Positions 10,022 through 18,144 of a DNA stretch of 64,000 nucleotides are shown one piece after another. The position numbers and the translations under genes are program-made. Source of the stretch: BOG-908 sp964242595. Its GTDB lineage: Bacteria; Pseudomonadota; Alphaproteobacteria; Acetobacterales; Acetobacteraceae. Numbering within the stretch: position 1 is the first letter of the stretch; every line of letters starts with the position of its first letter. The notes beneath the pieces are model-generated. The model was given only the letters and a program-made list of their open reading frames with translations. It was not told the origin of the DNA and made no database searches. Location of the stretch: the NCBI GenBank assembly GCA_964242595.1, contig CAXTBC010000012.1, positions 5,391-69,390 on the forward strand, read 5' to 3'.

Positions 10022-11344
10022 CTAACTGAAACGAACCAGCCGGCCCGCAGGCACCCCCAACACCTCGTCGTCGCGCATCACCACCAGCCCCCTCACGATG
10101 GTGGCCACCGGCCACCCTGTCACGCGCTTGCCGGCGAACGGCGTCCAGCCGGCAGGCGTGGCGATCCAGTCGTTCTCGATGGTGCGCTCGTGCGCCAAGT
10201 CCACCAGCGTAAAGTCCGCGTCGTAGCCGACGGCGATGCGGCCCTTGGTGGCGGCGCCGTACACCCGCGCCGGGCCGGCGGCCATCAGGTCCACCATCCT
10301 GGCCAGGCTCAGCCGGCCGGCGTTCACGTGGTCCAGCATGATCGGCACGGCAGTCTGCACGCCGGTCAGCCCGGCCGCGGTGTCCGGCCAGGGCCGAGCC
10401 TTGCCCGCATGGGAGTGCGGCGCGTGGTCCGAGCCGATCGTGTCCACCCTGCCGTCCCGCACGGCTTCCCAGGCGGCATCGAAATGGCGCTGCGTGCGGA
10501 TCGGCGGGTTCATCACCGCGTAGGCACCCAGTTGCTCGTAGCACTCGGGACCGACCTGGGTGAGGTGGTTCACCAGCACCTCGGCGGTCGCCACGTCGCG
10601 ATGGGCGCGCAGGAAATCGAACTCCTCGGCGGTGGAGACGTGCACGATGTGGGCGGGGCGGCCGGTCTTGCGGGCGAGTGCCACGATGCGGCGGGTGCCC
10701 AGGGCCGCGCATTCCTCGTCGCGCCACTCCATGTGGCGCGCGTAGGGGTCGCCCGCGTGGAACATCCCGCGGCGCGCCTGCAGGCGGTACTCGTCTTCCG
10801 CGTGGAAGGCGATGCGGCGATGGCCGGAGCGCATCACCGCCTCGATGCCGGCGTCGTCCTCGATCATCAGGTCGCCGGTGGAGCTGCCGGCGAACAGCTT
10901 GACCGCGCACACGCCCGGGGCGCGTTCCAGGGTCGCGAGTTCCGGCGTGTTGGCGCGGGTGGCGCCCACGTAGATGCCGAAATCGGTGTGGCTGTGCGCC
11001 GGCACGTAGCCCTGCTTCCAGGCCAGAACCTCGGCGCCGGTCACGGCAGGCGTGGTGTTGGGCATGTCGAACACGGTGGCGATGCCGCCCAGCACGGCCG
11101 CGCGCGTGCCGGTGGGGATGCTCTCCACGCTGGCGTCGCCCGGGTCGCGCAGGTGCACGTGCGGGTCGATCAGGCCGGGCAGGACGTGCAGGCCGCGCGC
11201 TTCGATCACGATACCGGCTGTGTCGGACGCGCCGGCAGACAGGGTAGCGATGCGGCCGCCTGCCGCGCCGATGGTGGACTCGGCGGCGCCCCAGGGCGTG
11301 ATGACGGTGCCGCCGCGGATCAGCAGGTCGTAGTGGGTTGGCAT
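10022..11344 (-). CDS. pyrC: Dihydroorotase
   Basis: A 440-residue amidohydrolase closing carbamoyl-aspartate to dihydroorotate in pyrimidine synthesis. Metal-binding and signature motifs are visible: PGLIDPHVHLRDPG (HxH, about 55-68), VFDMPNTTP, CAVKLFAGSSTG (the usual carbamylated-lysine strand), HAEDE, and GSDHAPHSHAGK (about 302-313). That is the pattern of the long, class I type (about 430 residues) rather than the 340-residue E. coli type. Allantoinase is an alternative, but the SDHAPH block and context favour PyrC. ATG at 11344. A pyrB is not present in the window. Confidence 0.88.
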   Translation of the reverse strand: MPTHYDLLIRGGTVITPWGAAESTIGAAGGRIATLSAGASDTAGIVIEARGLHVLPGLIDPHVHLRDPGDASVESIPTGTRAAVLGGIATVFDMPNTTPAVTGAEVLAWKQGYVPAHSHTDFGIYVGATRANTPELATLERAPGVCAVKLFAGSSTGDLMIEDDAGIEAVMRSGHRRIAFHAEDEYRLQARRGMFHAGDPYARHMEWRDEECAALGTRRIVALARKTGRPAHIVHVSTAEEFDFLRAHRDVATAEVLVNHLTQVGPECYEQLGAYAVMNPPIRTQRHFDAAWEAVRDGRVDTIGSDHAPHSHAGKARPWPDTAAGLTGVQTAVPIMLDHVNAGRLSLARMVDLMAAGPARVYGAATKGRIAVGYDADFTLVDLAHERTIENDWIATPAGWTPFAGKRVTGWPVATIVRGLVVMRDDEVLGVPAGRLVRFS

Positions 11345-11371
11345 GCTGCGCGGCCCATGAATGGATATCTT

Positions 11372-11413
11372 CTACTTCGTGTCTGACGCGAAGAAGGCCT
11401 TCCTTCCTTGCCT
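11372..11413. repeat. Probable decayed family A arm
   Basis: CTTC..GAAGAAGGCCTTCCTTCC ends in the typical outer edge of an alpha arm, but the T/A stem is eroded (TCGTGTCTGACGC in place of the T6/A6 hairpin). It lies in the divergent gap between pyrC and the DUF6481 gene. Confidence 0.5.
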
Positions 11414-11496
11414 AAATCAAGCCAACACCCGCATAGGCGTGAGCCGGTCGCGCGTGGTATGCAGCGCGCCTGACAGGACAGGACCAGCCAACAACG

Positions 11497-11862
11497 ATGG
11501 GTGCCTTCAAGGACAATCTCTTCAACGAGCGGCAGAACGCCTCGGCGAAAGCCAAGCAGGCGCTGCTGGAGAAGTTCAAGGCCAAGCCGGCGCCGGACGA
11601 CCCGGCGGTTCTGGCCCGCGCTGCCGAGCGCCGGGCCATCGCGGAGGCCCGCGAAGTGCGCGCGGCCGAGCGCCGGACCGCCAAGGAAGCCGAAGCCGTC
11701 CGCCAGGCTGCCGAGCAGGCCGCGCGCGACCGCGAGGCGCAGCTGCGTGCCGTCGAGGACGCCCGTCTCGCCGCCGAACAGGCGGCCCGCGCGATGCAAC
11801 TCAAGGCCGAGCAACAGGCAGCGCGGGACGCCCGCTACGCCGCCAGGAAAGCCCGGCGCTAG
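11497..11862 (+). CDS. DUF6481 family protein
   Basis: A 121-residue, alanine- and charge-rich protein predicted to be almost entirely helical (long runs of AEARxxRAAERRxxKEAEAVRQAAEQAARD). It begins MGAFKDNLFNERQNASAKAKQALLEKFKAKP, which is the DUF6481 signature block of alphaproteobacteria. Function unknown. No signal peptide or membrane segment. Its stop codon TAG (11860-11862) is built from the TA target duplication and first base of a small inverted-repeat element, so the original C-terminus may have been altered by that insertion. Confidence 0.85.
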   Translation: MGAFKDNLFNERQNASAKAKQALLEKFKAKPAPDDPAVLARAAERRAIAEAREVRAAERRTAKEAEAVRQAAEQAARDREAQLRAVEDARLAAEQAARAMQLKAEQQAARDARYAARKARR

Positions 11863-11909
11863 AGCGTGATCGGCTGAGGTCGACATGAAAAAGGGAGCCG
11901 ATCAGGCTC
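11862..11909. mobile_element. 48-bp MITE with TA target duplication
   Basis: The ends TAGAGCGTGATCGGCT (11860-11875) and AGCCGATCAGGCTCTA (11896-11911) are inverted copies with one mismatch. TA flanks both sides, the target site of IS630/mariner elements. The 20-bp middle has no coding capacity. The first seven bases (TAGAGCG) equal the end of the IS630 element at 58697-59753, suggesting related transposition. As RNA it would fold into a strong hairpin and may also act as the terminator for the DUF6481 gene. Confidence 0.7.
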
Positions 11910-12006
11910 TAGCCCTTGTTTTGCCAAGCAATTATTGATGTGCTGACACAACTCGAAGCGATATTGCTCTGGCCGGCAAGCCGATGACGAATACCCAGGA
12001 GAGACA

Positions 12007-12393
12007 ATGCGCCGTTTCGTGACGATGACCCTGCTGCTGACGCTGGGTGCCTGTGCCTCCATCACGGGCAGCGGCGGCACGCAGCCGGACTACGTGGTGT
12101 TCTTCACCGAGCGGTCCTCGGCGTTGGAGCCGGCGGCGGTGGACGTGATCGCGCAGGCGGCCGCAGCGGCCAAGGCCGCGCCGGAGCGCGGCGTGCTGGT
12201 GCGGGGCTACACGGACAGCGCCGGCAGCAAGCCGGACGACGTGACGCTGTCCCGCGAGCGCGCCAAGCGCGTGGCCGACGGCCTGATGGCCGATGGCGTG
12301 GCGCCTGGCCGGATCACACAGCAGGGCCGCGGGCAGACGGGCAACGATCCGGGCGTGGAGAGCCGGCGGGTGGAGATCACGCTGGGGAGCTGA
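12007..12393 (+). CDS. OmpA family lipoprotein
   Basis: A 128-residue outer-membrane lipoprotein with a peptidoglycan-binding OmpA C-terminal domain. The signal MRRFVTMTLLLTLGAC ends in a lipobox (LGAC, Cys16). The domain begins at YVVFFTERSSALEPAAVDVI, continues through VLVRGYTDSAGS (the TDxxG loop that binds diaminopimelate) and LSRERAKRVADGLMADGV, and closes at NDPGVESRRVEITL. ATG 12007 has GGAGAGA directly upstream. Likely tethers the outer membrane to the wall. It is short, as in Pal-like single-domain lipoproteins, but not in a tol-pal operon here. Confidence 0.9.
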   Translation: MRRFVTMTLLLTLGACASITGSGGTQPDYVVFFTERSSALEPAAVDVIAQAAAAAKAAPERGVLVRGYTDSAGSKPDDVTLSRERAKRVADGLMADGVAPGRITQQGRGQTGNDPGVESRRVEITLGS

Positions 12394-12482
12394 GTGTTCA
12401 TTCGAGGACACGCCCCGGCGGCCGTCTGGTGCGCCTCCTGTGCTTCGGTGCTCATGGCCCAGGGGCCAGATGCTGGCTATTA

Positions 12483-12615
12483 AGCAAGGCCAGGGGCTAT
12501 GCCCTGGACCCCGCTAAGGACAAGTCCTTAGAACCCATTCGAAAAAGATCCTTAACGAATGGGGGGTCTGGGGCCTCGAGGCCCCAGCGGGGTTTGGGGC
12601 AGAGCCCCATGCTTC
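12483..12615. repeat. Family B repeat, full copy
   Basis: CAGGGGCTATGCCCTGG at the left, CTAAGGACAAGTCCTTAG (a perfect palindromic core) at 12515-12532, GGGGCCTCGAGGCCCC at 12569-12584, and GGGGCAGAGCCCC at the right. It accounts for most of the 300-base gap 12394-12694. Confidence 0.88.
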
Positions 12616-12694
12616 TCGACAAGTCAAGAATTTTGGCTGGCGGCATATGGAGTTTCCATACTGTCTCAGGAACATCCGACGGGGAGCCCGTCCC

Positions 12695-13543
12695 ATGCCA
12701 GCGCACATCTGCAGCAACTGCGCCACCACACTCCAGGGCGGCTGGTGCCACCTTTGCGGCCAGGCGGAGCATGATTTCCACCGCAGCACCTGGCATTTGG
12801 CAGGCGAGGCGTTCGAGAACTTCTTCCACGCAGACAGCAGGCTCTGGCGTACGCTCACCCGCCTGGTGCGCAACCCTGGCCGGCTGACGCACGACTATCT
12901 CGCGGGCAAGCGGGCGCCGCAAATTCCGCCGCTCCGGCTGTTTCTGACGGTGCTGCTCGTGCTGGCGCTCGTCGGCGGCTGGGCCACCAGCCACATCTCA
13001 CTCTCTCACATCGGCAAGCCGCCCGCGGATGTTGAGGCGGAGATCGCCGCCAGCCACGCGGAAGTGGAGGCCGAGATCGCCGCCGGCCACGTAGAACTGG
13101 GCCTGCCGCGAGCCTGGGAGGCGGCTGCCACGTCCTGGGTGCGCACCCATGTCAGCCTGGCGGTGGCCCATCCGGACGACCTGCTTTCGGCCGTACGCGA
13201 CCGGGCACAGAATTTCGCATTCCTCATGCTGCCGATCTCGGCACTGCTATTGGCGGTGATCTTCGTGGCCAGGCGCGGCTTCGTGCTGTTCGACCACCTG
13301 GTGTTCTCGATGCACTCTCTGTCGTTCCAAGGCCTCCTGATCAGCACGGCCCTCCTGACCGGGCAGGCCTGGCTGCTGTGGGCCGCGCCGGTGCACCTGT
13401 TCGCCCACTTGCGAGGCGTCTATGCCACCGGCGTTGTCGGCACGCTCGCGCGGATGGCCGTGCTCGCGATGCTATCCACCGTGGCGTTCAGCCTGCTTCT
13501 GGTCGGATTGATTGTGGCAGGATTGCGGGTGATGCACGGGTAA
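12695..13543 (+). CDS. DUF3667-like zinc-ribbon membrane protein
   Basis: A 282-residue protein. It opens with a CxxC/CxxC zinc ribbon (ICSNCATTLQGGWCHLCGQ, about 4-22), followed by the DUF3667 block LWRTLTRLVRNPGRLTHDYLAGKR. Hydrophobic segments lie at about 92-110, 176-196, 215-235 and 252-276. Function of the family is unknown; an inner-membrane protein is inferred. ATG 12695 has GGGGAG ten bases upstream; an earlier in-frame start 16 codons 5' lies closer to the B repeat and looks non-coding. Two short charged repeats, EAEIAASHAEV and EAEIAAGHVEL, occur in the periplasmic loop. Confidence 0.8.
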   Translation: MPAHICSNCATTLQGGWCHLCGQAEHDFHRSTWHLAGEAFENFFHADSRLWRTLTRLVRNPGRLTHDYLAGKRAPQIPPLRLFLTVLLVLALVGGWATSHISLSHIGKPPADVEAEIAASHAEVEAEIAAGHVELGLPRAWEAAATSWVRTHVSLAVAHPDDLLSAVRDRAQNFAFLMLPISALLLAVIFVARRGFVLFDHLVFSMHSLSFQGLLISTALLTGQAWLLWAAPVHLFAHLRGVYATGVVGTLARMAVLAMLSTVAFSLLLVGLIVAGLRVMHG

Positions 13544-13640
13544 ATATGCAACACTCGGCAGAGATGGAAAAACCGTCGCTGGGCCGTTACGTTGTGTGAA
13601 CCGGGCCGGCCTAGAGCCGGCGCTTTGAGGAGAAACAACG

Positions 13641-13787
13641 ATGTCGCGTATGCTTGCAGCCGCCTTCACCGCCGCCCTGCTTCTGGGCACCGCCACCATG
13701 CTCAGCGCGTGCAACACAGTTGCCGGCGCCGGCCAGGACGTCTCGAACGCCGGCAAGGACGTGACGCACGCCGCCGATCAGCGCTGA
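13641..13787 (+). CDS. Entericidin-like small lipoprotein
   Basis: A 48-residue lipoprotein of the entericidin A/B type. A hydrophobic signal (about 5-22) ends in a lipobox LSAC with Cys24, then NTVAGAGQDVSNAGKDVTHAAD, the typical short amphipathic mature peptide. GAGGAG lies nine bases before the ATG. In enterobacteria entericidins are stress-linked envelope peptides that form an antidote/toxin pair; here only one copy is present, so a toxin-antidote role is not supported. Confidence 0.88.
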   Translation: MSRMLAAAFTAALLLGTATMLSACNTVAGAGQDVSNAGKDVTHAADQR

Positions 13788-13804
13788 ATCGCCTGACCAG
13801 GGCC

Positions 13805-13838
13805 GCCGTTGCGGAGCACACGCAAGCTCCGCAACGGC
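13805..13838. terminator. Bidirectional hairpin terminator between convergent genes
   Basis: A perfect 13-bp inverted repeat (GCCGTTGCGGAGC at 13805-13817; GCTCCGCAACGGC at 13826-13838) with an 8-nt loop. It sits 17 nt after the entericidin stop and 12 nt from the stop of the convergent 52-residue gene. No U-run follows, as is common in GC-rich alphaproteobacteria. It differs from the family A elements that fill this role elsewhere. Confidence 0.75.
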
Positions 13839-13850
13839 GACCTTGCGCTG

Positions 13851-14009
13851 TTACACCAGGAACCACCACATCAGAATTAGCAGGATCACCAAGGCGATCA
13901 CGAAGCGCGTGGCGAATTTGGTAGCCGTGGCCCAGAAACTGAGTCTGTCGGCCAGGAACCCGTCTTCCGTGCTGGGCCCTGCGGGAGTTCGTTGAACGCT
14001 ATCGGCCAT
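13851..14009 (-). CDS. Small single-pass membrane protein, 52 residues
   Basis: Reads MADSVQRTPAGPSTEDGFLA... and ends in a strongly hydrophobic C-terminal helix (about residues 33-52, FATRFVIALVILLILMWWFL). There is no signal peptide, so it is a tail-anchored or N-in membrane peptide. I do not recognise a named family; it resembles in layout the small subunit-IV-like peptides of aa3 oxidases, but no oxidase genes are near. The start ATG at 14009 is the only reasonable one. Too short for most gene lists but the coding pattern is clean. Confidence 0.6.
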   Translation of the reverse strand: MADSVQRTPAGPSTEDGFLADRLSFWATATKFATRFVIALVILLILMWWFLV

Positions 14010-14080
14010 CAGCTTTACCTAATTTCGTTTGCCAGTATGCTGACCTAGCGGAGGAGCTGGAGTTTCGCCACTGCGGCAAC

Positions 14081-14130
14081 AAGCAAGCAGTTCTTTTTTA
14101 AAAAAAAGAACCAAAAAACTCCCGCTCCCT
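14081..14130. repeat. Family A repeat, left beta arm with eroded remainder
   Basis: AAGCAAGCAG then GTTCTTTTTTAAAAAAAAGAAC (hairpin 14090-14111) and CCCTGTCGGGTGG in the centre. The alpha arm that should follow is missing: the centre runs straight to the trxA stop region (14177). Half-copy. Confidence 0.7.
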
Positions 14131-14176
14131 GTCGGGTGGTGCGCAGAGAGGCGGGGCCATGGGCAAAATCCTCTAC

Positions 14177-14503
14177 TTAGAGGCTTGACGCGACCCACTC
14201 CTTCAACTGGCTTTTCGGCGCGGCGCCCACCTTGGTAGCCGCGGGCTTACCGTCCTTGAACATGATCAGCGTCGGGATACCACGCACGCCGTAACTGTTC
14301 GGCGTCTGCGGGTTTTCATCGATGTTCACCTTCACCACGCGCATGCGGCCGGCGTACTCCGCGCCGATTTCCTCAAGTGCGGGGGCGATCATCTTGCACG
14401 GACCGCACCACTCCGCCCAGAAATCCACCAGCACGGGGCCGGAGGCCTTCAGGACGTCAGTCTCGAAGGTGTCGTCAGTCACGGCCTGGGTGTTCGCGCT
14501 CAT
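14177..14503 (-). CDS. trxA: Thioredoxin 1
   Basis: A 108-residue thioredoxin, a cytoplasmic disulfide reductase recycled by thioredoxin reductase. Active site WAEWCGPCK at about residues 28-36, cis-Pro loop RGIPTLIMFKDG at about 74-85. Full length. It lies downstream of addA on the same strand, the order conserved in many alphaproteobacteria, but here a family A element separates them, which may uncouple expression. Besides general redox roles, thioredoxin supplies electrons for sulfate-assimilation reductases, relevant to the cys genes nearby. Confidence 0.97.
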   Translation of the reverse strand: MSANTQAVTDDTFETDVLKASGPVLVDFWAEWCGPCKMIAPALEEIGAEYAGRMRVVKVNIDENPQTPNSYGVRGIPTLIMFKDGKPAATKVGAAPKSQLKEWVASSL

Positions 14504-14572
14504 CTCTGTGCTTCTCCGGTAGATTGCATCTCACGCCTACCGGCCCCGCACCCGTGGGTAAGCCCGGCAGAC

Positions 14573-14690
14573 TGGCGTTCTTTTAGAAAAGAACCAAAAT
14601 CCTCACCTTGTCGGCTATCTCCGACAAGAGCCGCGCCAGACTGACAAAGCTTTTTGCTTTTTTTCTCGAAAAAGAAGGCCGTCCTTGCCA
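14573..14690. repeat. Family A repeat, full copy (beta left, alpha right)
   Basis: Beta arm GTTCTTTTAGAAAAGAAC (14578-14595) with a shorter but perfect stem. Alpha arm CTTTTTTTCTCGAAAAAGAAGG. The centre has its own hairpin CTTGTCGG..CCGACAAG. It lies between the addA stop and the trxA start. Confidence 0.8.
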
Positions 14691-14739
14691 CGACGAGGCA
14701 ACGGGTATGCCCCGCAATTGGTCGCCCGCATCGCTCCGA

Positions 14740-17700
14740 TCAAGCTCCAGCTCCCGCCAGCGGAGCGGCCATGTGCGACGCGAGCAGACTTGCCGGCAGC
14801 TCCATCACCACGGGCCCGTCGGTCCACACCAGAAGGCAGGTCACCGCATGCTCGGGATAGAGCAGGCCCAGCACCGCGCTGTAGGCGGCCATCTGGCGTA
14901 GGTAGAGGACCGGCACCTCGGCCGGCGTCGTCGGCACGGCGCGGCTGGTCTTGTAGTCGGCCACCACCACGCGGTCCGGCGTGACCACCAGCCTGTCCAC
15001 CTGGCCGGAGACGACCCGGCCCTGCGCCACGCCAGAGATCGGCTGTTCGGCGCGGCTGCCTGGGCCGAACAGTTCGGCCAGTCCCGGCGCCACCAGCACG
15101 CCCAGCGCCTCCTCGGCCAGCCCGGCCGGATCCTCCAACCCGTGCGCCGGGCGGGCGGCGTAGGCGAGCGCCGCCTGCGCGCGGGCGTGGGCCGGCAGCT
15201 CGGGCAGATGCTGCAGCAGCGCGTGCATCACCAGCCCGCGCCCGAACCGCCCGCGCTGCGCGGCAGAGGCCAGCGGCGAGCGTGCCGGCGGCACCGGGCC
15301 TAGGTCGGCGCCTTCCGGCCGGCTAGGCGCCAGCGGGCTCGGCAAGGCCGGCTCGGCGGGGAGTGCCAACGGCTGCCAATAGGGTGCGCAGCCAGCCCAG
15401 GCCGGCACGGCGACCGGCAAAGCCGGGGCCACGCTGACAGGTGCGGCGTCGCTGGCCGCAGTTGCCGCGCCGAAGACAAGGGCGCTGCCCGGCCAAGCGG
15501 AAAACGCCACCGGCGTGGCGCCAAGACTTTGCAGCGCGGTGCCCACCACCTCGTACCAATTTCCGGCCTGCGGCTGGTGCGGCTCCCACCCGCACACCAG
15601 CAGCCGGTCCCGCGCACGGGTCAGCGCCACGTAGAGCAGGCGGTTGTACTCGCGCGTGCGGGCGGCGGCTCCGGCGTCGCGGATCGCGTCGACGGCCCGG
15701 CAGCGCAGCTCGCGGTGCGCCTGCCACAGCGGCAGGTCGGCGCCGGTTCCGGGATCGTTAGCCCAGCACAGGCCGCGTTCGTCGGGCGGGGTCGCGGTGG
15801 TGTCGGGCAGGATCACCAGCGGTGATTCCAGGCCCTTGGCGCCGTGCACCGTCATGATGCGCACCGTGTCGCCGGCCGCCTCGGCCTCCCGCTTCACCTC
15901 CGCGGCCGACTGGCGCAGCCAGTGCAGGAAGCCCTGCAGGGACGGCGGGTGCGCGCCGGCGTGCAGCAGGGCGGCGGCCAGCAGCTCGTCCACCGGCTCG
16001 GCGGCTTCCGGACCCAGCCGCGCGAACAGCCGGGCCCGGCCGCCGAGCGGGCCCAGCGCCTCGGACAGCAGCGCGTAAGGCGGGGCGTAGTCCACCCGGC
16101 CGAGCAGGGTGGTGAAGAAGCCGTACGCCGCCTGCCAGTCCGCACGCTCGGAGACACGGCTGCGCAGCGTCTCCCACAGCGCGCCTTGCCGCCCCATGGC
16201 GAGCTGCATCAGGCTCTCGTCCGACAGGCCGCCGAGCGGGCTGACCAGCATCTCGGCCAGCGTCAGGTCGTCCTGAGGCAGCAGCAGCGCGTGGCACAGG
16301 GCCACCAGGTCCTGCACGGCGGCCTGATCGGTCAGCACCATGCGGTCCAGCCCGGCCACCGGCACGCCGCGCGCCTTCAGCGCGCGCACCAGCGCGCGGT
16401 CGAAATCGCCGCGCCGCCGCACCAGCACCAGGATGTCGCCCGGGCGCACCGCGCCGCACGCGGTCTCGGCCGCGATCCAGGCGGCCAGGTGGTTGACCAG
16501 CGTCTGGGGCGCGGAGATCTGCGCCTGGTTGGCGTGCGGGATGGTCCAGGGCGCGTGCGGCGCCGGCTCGGGCCGCGGCGTCAGGGGCCACAGCTCCACC
16601 CGGCCTGGGGCGGTGGCGCGGAACGCCGTGTGGTGCAGCGTGACACCCGGCTCGCTGACCCCGCCCTGCGGACCCAGGGCAGCAGCCACCGCGTCCACCA
16701 CTGCCAGCACCGGCGCGGTGGAGCGGAACGAGACGTCCAGCACGGTGGGTCGCCAGGCGAGCCCGGCCTGCGTCACGCGCTGGCCGTAGATGCGCCGCCA
16801 GCGGTCGAACTCCTCCGGGTCGGCGCCCTGGAAGGAGTAGATGGACTGCTTGCGATCCCCCACGGCGAACATGGAGCGGGCCAGCGCCGACTCCTCGCGC
16901 GCGCCCTGGCCGGTGAAGAAGTCGGCAGTCAGGCGGTCGGCGATGAGCCACTGCGCGGGCGCGGTGTCCTGCACCTCGTCGAGCAACAGGTGGTCCAGCC
17001 CGCCATCCAGCTTGAACAGCACCCAGGCCGCGCCCTCGCCTTCCAGCAGGCCGGCGGTGCGGCCGATCAGGTCGTCGTAGTCCAGCAGGGCCCGGCGATC
17101 CTTCGCACCGGCGTAGCTGGCCAGGATGGGGGCCGCCAGCGTGACCAGGGCTGCGGACGCGTCGGCCAGGCGCAGGGCGCGCAGGCTGTCCTGCACCGCC
17201 TCGATGCGCGCCTGCTCGGCGGCGCAGGCGGGGATGATGGTGTCGTGCACGGCGGCCAGCTTGGCATTGGCAAAGGCGCTGAGCGCGCGGTGCTTGCCGT
17301 CGGCCAGGTGGAACTCCTCCACCCAATGCGCCCAGTGCTCCACGCGCAGGTCCGCCGGCAGGGACAGCCACTCCAGCATGCGCGCCGCCTTGGTGCGCAC
17401 GCCGTCGCTGCCGCGAGCGGCGGCCAGCTCGACCTGCTGGCGCAGCGGCGCCTCGTCCGGCCAGGCGACCGCGGCAGCCAGGATGGCGGGCGCGTCCGCG
17501 TGGCTGGCGCCGGCGGCGCGCCGCATGGCTGCCTGCAGGGCGGCTTGCGGCAGCGCCAGCGCGCCGGCCAGCCGGTGACGGTCGTGCTCCAGCTCCTCCA
17601 TCAAAGCGGCGAAACGATCCGCGCTCACCAGCCCGGCCAGGGCCGCGAGCGCGGCCGGGTCGGCCTGCGGCAGCGCCGCCTCGCGCGCCTGCTGCAGGTC

Positions 17701-18141
17701 CGCCCGTGCGTCCGTGGCGTCCACGAGCTGGAAATGCGGGGAAATGCGGGCTTCCAGCGGGAAGCGCTTGAGCAGGGACTGGCAGAACGCGTGGATGGTG
17801 CCGATGCGCATGCCGCCCGGCAGGTCCAGCACGCGCGCGAACAGGGCCCGGGCGGCGCGGCGGCTGGCCTCGCTGGGCAGCACCTCCAGCTCGTCCAGCG
17901 CGGCGGACAGCGCTGCGTCCGGCATGGCCACCCAGCTGCCCAGACGCGTCTGCAGGCGGATGGCCATCTCGGCGGCGGCGGCCTTGGTATAGGTGAGGCA
18001 CAGGATCCGCGCGGGGTCCGCGCCGGCCAGCATCAGGCGCAGCAGCCGGTCGATCAGCAGCTTTGTCTTGCCGGTGCCGGCGTGGGCGGAGACGAAGGCG
18101 GAGGCGCGCGGGTCCGACGCGGCGAGCTGCGCGGTGCTCAT
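14740..18141 (-). CDS. addA: Double-strand break repair helicase AddA
   Basis: A 1133-residue UvrD-like superfamily 1 helicase fused to a C-terminal RecB-type nuclease; with AddB it resects broken DNA ends for RecA. Motif I AHAGTGKTK is at residues 19-27, followed by ARILCLTYTKAAAAEMA (Ia), LLLDEVQDTAPAQW (II), GDRKQSIYSFQGADPEEF (III), RIMTVHGAKGLESPLVIL (V) and EYNRLLYVALTRARDRL (VI). The nuclease motif VVADYKTSR (D..DYK) lies about 85 residues from the end. The length is normal. In most alphaproteobacteria addB precedes addA; here a secreted-protein gene ends 3 nt before the ATG and no addB is present in the window. Confidence 0.95.
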   Translation of the reverse strand: MSTAQLAASDPRASAFVSAHAGTGKTKLLIDRLLRLMLAGADPARILCLTYTKAAAAEMAIRLQTRLGSWVAMPDAALSAALDELEVLPSEASRRAARALFARVLDLPGGMRIGTIHAFCQSLLKRFPLEARISPHFQLVDATDARADLQQAREAALPQADPAALAALAGLVSADRFAALMEELEHDRHRLAGALALPQAALQAAMRRAAGASHADAPAILAAAVAWPDEAPLRQQVELAAARGSDGVRTKAARMLEWLSLPADLRVEHWAHWVEEFHLADGKHRALSAFANAKLAAVHDTIIPACAAEQARIEAVQDSLRALRLADASAALVTLAAPILASYAGAKDRRALLDYDDLIGRTAGLLEGEGAAWVLFKLDGGLDHLLLDEVQDTAPAQWLIADRLTADFFTGQGAREESALARSMFAVGDRKQSIYSFQGADPEEFDRWRRIYGQRVTQAGLAWRPTVLDVSFRSTAPVLAVVDAVAAALGPQGGVSEPGVTLHHTAFRATAPGRVELWPLTPRPEPAPHAPWTIPHANQAQISAPQTLVNHLAAWIAAETACGAVRPGDILVLVRRRGDFDRALVRALKARGVPVAGLDRMVLTDQAAVQDLVALCHALLLPQDDLTLAEMLVSPLGGLSDESLMQLAMGRQGALWETLRSRVSERADWQAAYGFFTTLLGRVDYAPPYALLSEALGPLGGRARLFARLGPEAAEPVDELLAAALLHAGAHPPSLQGFLHWLRQSAAEVKREAEAAGDTVRIMTVHGAKGLESPLVILPDTTATPPDERGLCWANDPGTGADLPLWQAHRELRCRAVDAIRDAGAAARTREYNRLLYVALTRARDRLLVCGWEPHQPQAGNWYEVVGTALQSLGATPVAFSAWPGSALVFGAATAASDAAPVSVAPALPVAVPAWAGCAPYWQPLALPAEPALPSPLAPSRPEGADLGPVPPARSPLASAAQRGRFGRGLVMHALLQHLPELPAHARAQAALAYAARPAHGLEDPAGLAEEALGVLVAPGLAELFGPGSRAEQPISGVAQGRVVSGQVDRLVVTPDRVVVADYKTSRAVPTTPAEVPVLYLRQMAAYSAVLGLLYPEHAVTCLLVWTDGPVVMELPASLLASHMAAPLAGAGA

Positions 18142-18144
18142 GGG

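Noticed and set aside
12007..13787. Entericidin toxin-antidote pair
   Set aside because: Only one entericidin-like gene is present; the nearby OmpA-like lipoprotein is unrelated.
13851..14009. Cytochrome oxidase subunit IV identity for the 52-residue membrane protein
   Set aside because: Only general layout resembles it; no oxidase genes nearby and no specific motif.
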